Source: Prevotella sp. (GTDB taxonomy: Bacteria; Bacteroidota; Bacteroidia; Bacteroidales; Bacteroidaceae). From it: a DNA stretch of 6,485 nucleotides. Shown here one piece after another: positions 6,391-6,485 of the stretch. Below the pieces are notes generated by a model. That model was given only the letters and a program-made list of their open reading frames with translations. It was not told the DNA's origin and made no database searches. The position numbers and the translations under genes were made by a program. Location of the stretch: contig JAJPYV010000043.1 of assembly GCA_021204735.1 (NCBI GenBank), positions 1 to 6,485 of the forward strand, written 5' to 3'. Positions within the stretch are counted from its first letter, which is position 1. Each line of letters begins with the position of its first letter.

Positions 6391-6485
6391 CTATGATTTT
6401 CAATATTTTTATGACGTTTTTTATAATAAATTGATTAAAAAAATGTTCCCCAAGTATTATTAATGGAAATTATAACCAAAACCCA
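6391..6485. other. AT-rich region after tilS, no gene that can be called
   Basis: These 95 bases are about 21% GC by hand count. An imperfect A/T inverted repeat pairs TCAAT (6400-6404) with ATTGA (6430-6434), extended weakly by flanking A/T bases, but it has no GC stem and is not a convincing intrinsic terminator. A seven-codon frame opens with ATG at 6463 and runs off the window; it is too short to judge. A TTG at 6431 followed 21 nt later by TATTATTA is a poor promoter match. In other Bacteroidales a rho gene often lies downstream of tilS, so this may be the leader of such a gene, but nothing here proves it. Confidence 0.35.

Noticed and set aside
6400..6434. Possible terminator hairpin after tilS
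   Set aside because: The inverted repeat is imperfect, almost all A/T and has no GC stem followed by a clean T run.
6443..6485. Small open frames after tilS (ATG at 6443, stop at 6463; ATG at 6463 running off the edge)
   Set aside because: The first is six codons long; the second shows only seven codons, which is not enough to identify a gene.

Overview
The window looks like core chromosome from a Bacteroidales bacterium, most likely Prevotella or a close relative. This is inferred from several things: moderate-to-low GC (about 45% in a sampled part of the methyltransferase gene, 21-25% at the right edge by hand count), start codons without Shine-Dalgarno sequences, TAnnTTTG-type promoter elements, a Bacteroidetes-style signal peptide ending Ala|Gln, and protein variants typical of the phylum (FtsK Walker A GATGQGKS; TilS C-terminal SDYLTDRK). 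No mobile element, CRISPR array, tRNA or rRNA was seen.

Layout: two divergent transcription units leave a 101-bp intergenic region at 3077-3177. To the left, on the minus strand, is ftsK (3076-644) followed 17 bp later by lolA (626-21). FtsK is the septal DNA translocase that clears the chromosome terminus during division. LolA is the periplasmic carrier that takes lipoproteins to the outer membrane. The pair therefore serves cell-envelope and division housekeeping, and ftsK and lolA are also neighbours in E. coli. The first 14 bases of the window, just past the lolA stop, are a G-rich/C-rich tract that includes an exact match to the E. coli KOPS consensus.

To the right, on the plus strand, is a tight three-gene cluster: a stand-alone DEDDy 3'-5' exonuclease (3178-3840), an RlmI-type SAM-dependent rRNA methyltransferase (3867-5048) and tRNA(Ile)-lysidine synthetase TilS (5038-6390). 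The spacings are 26 bp and an 11-bp overlap, so co-transcription is likely. Two of the three proteins modify RNA and the third is a nuclease of the RNase D/WRN type, so the cluster reads as an RNA-maturation operon; the exonuclease's substrate is unknown. The last 95 bases are very AT-rich and hold no gene that can be called.

Overall this is an ordinary housekeeping region. I found no convincing new system. The points most worth a second look are the KOPS-like site beside ftsK-lolA, the back-to-back promoters, and the role of the small exonuclease in its RNA-modification context.
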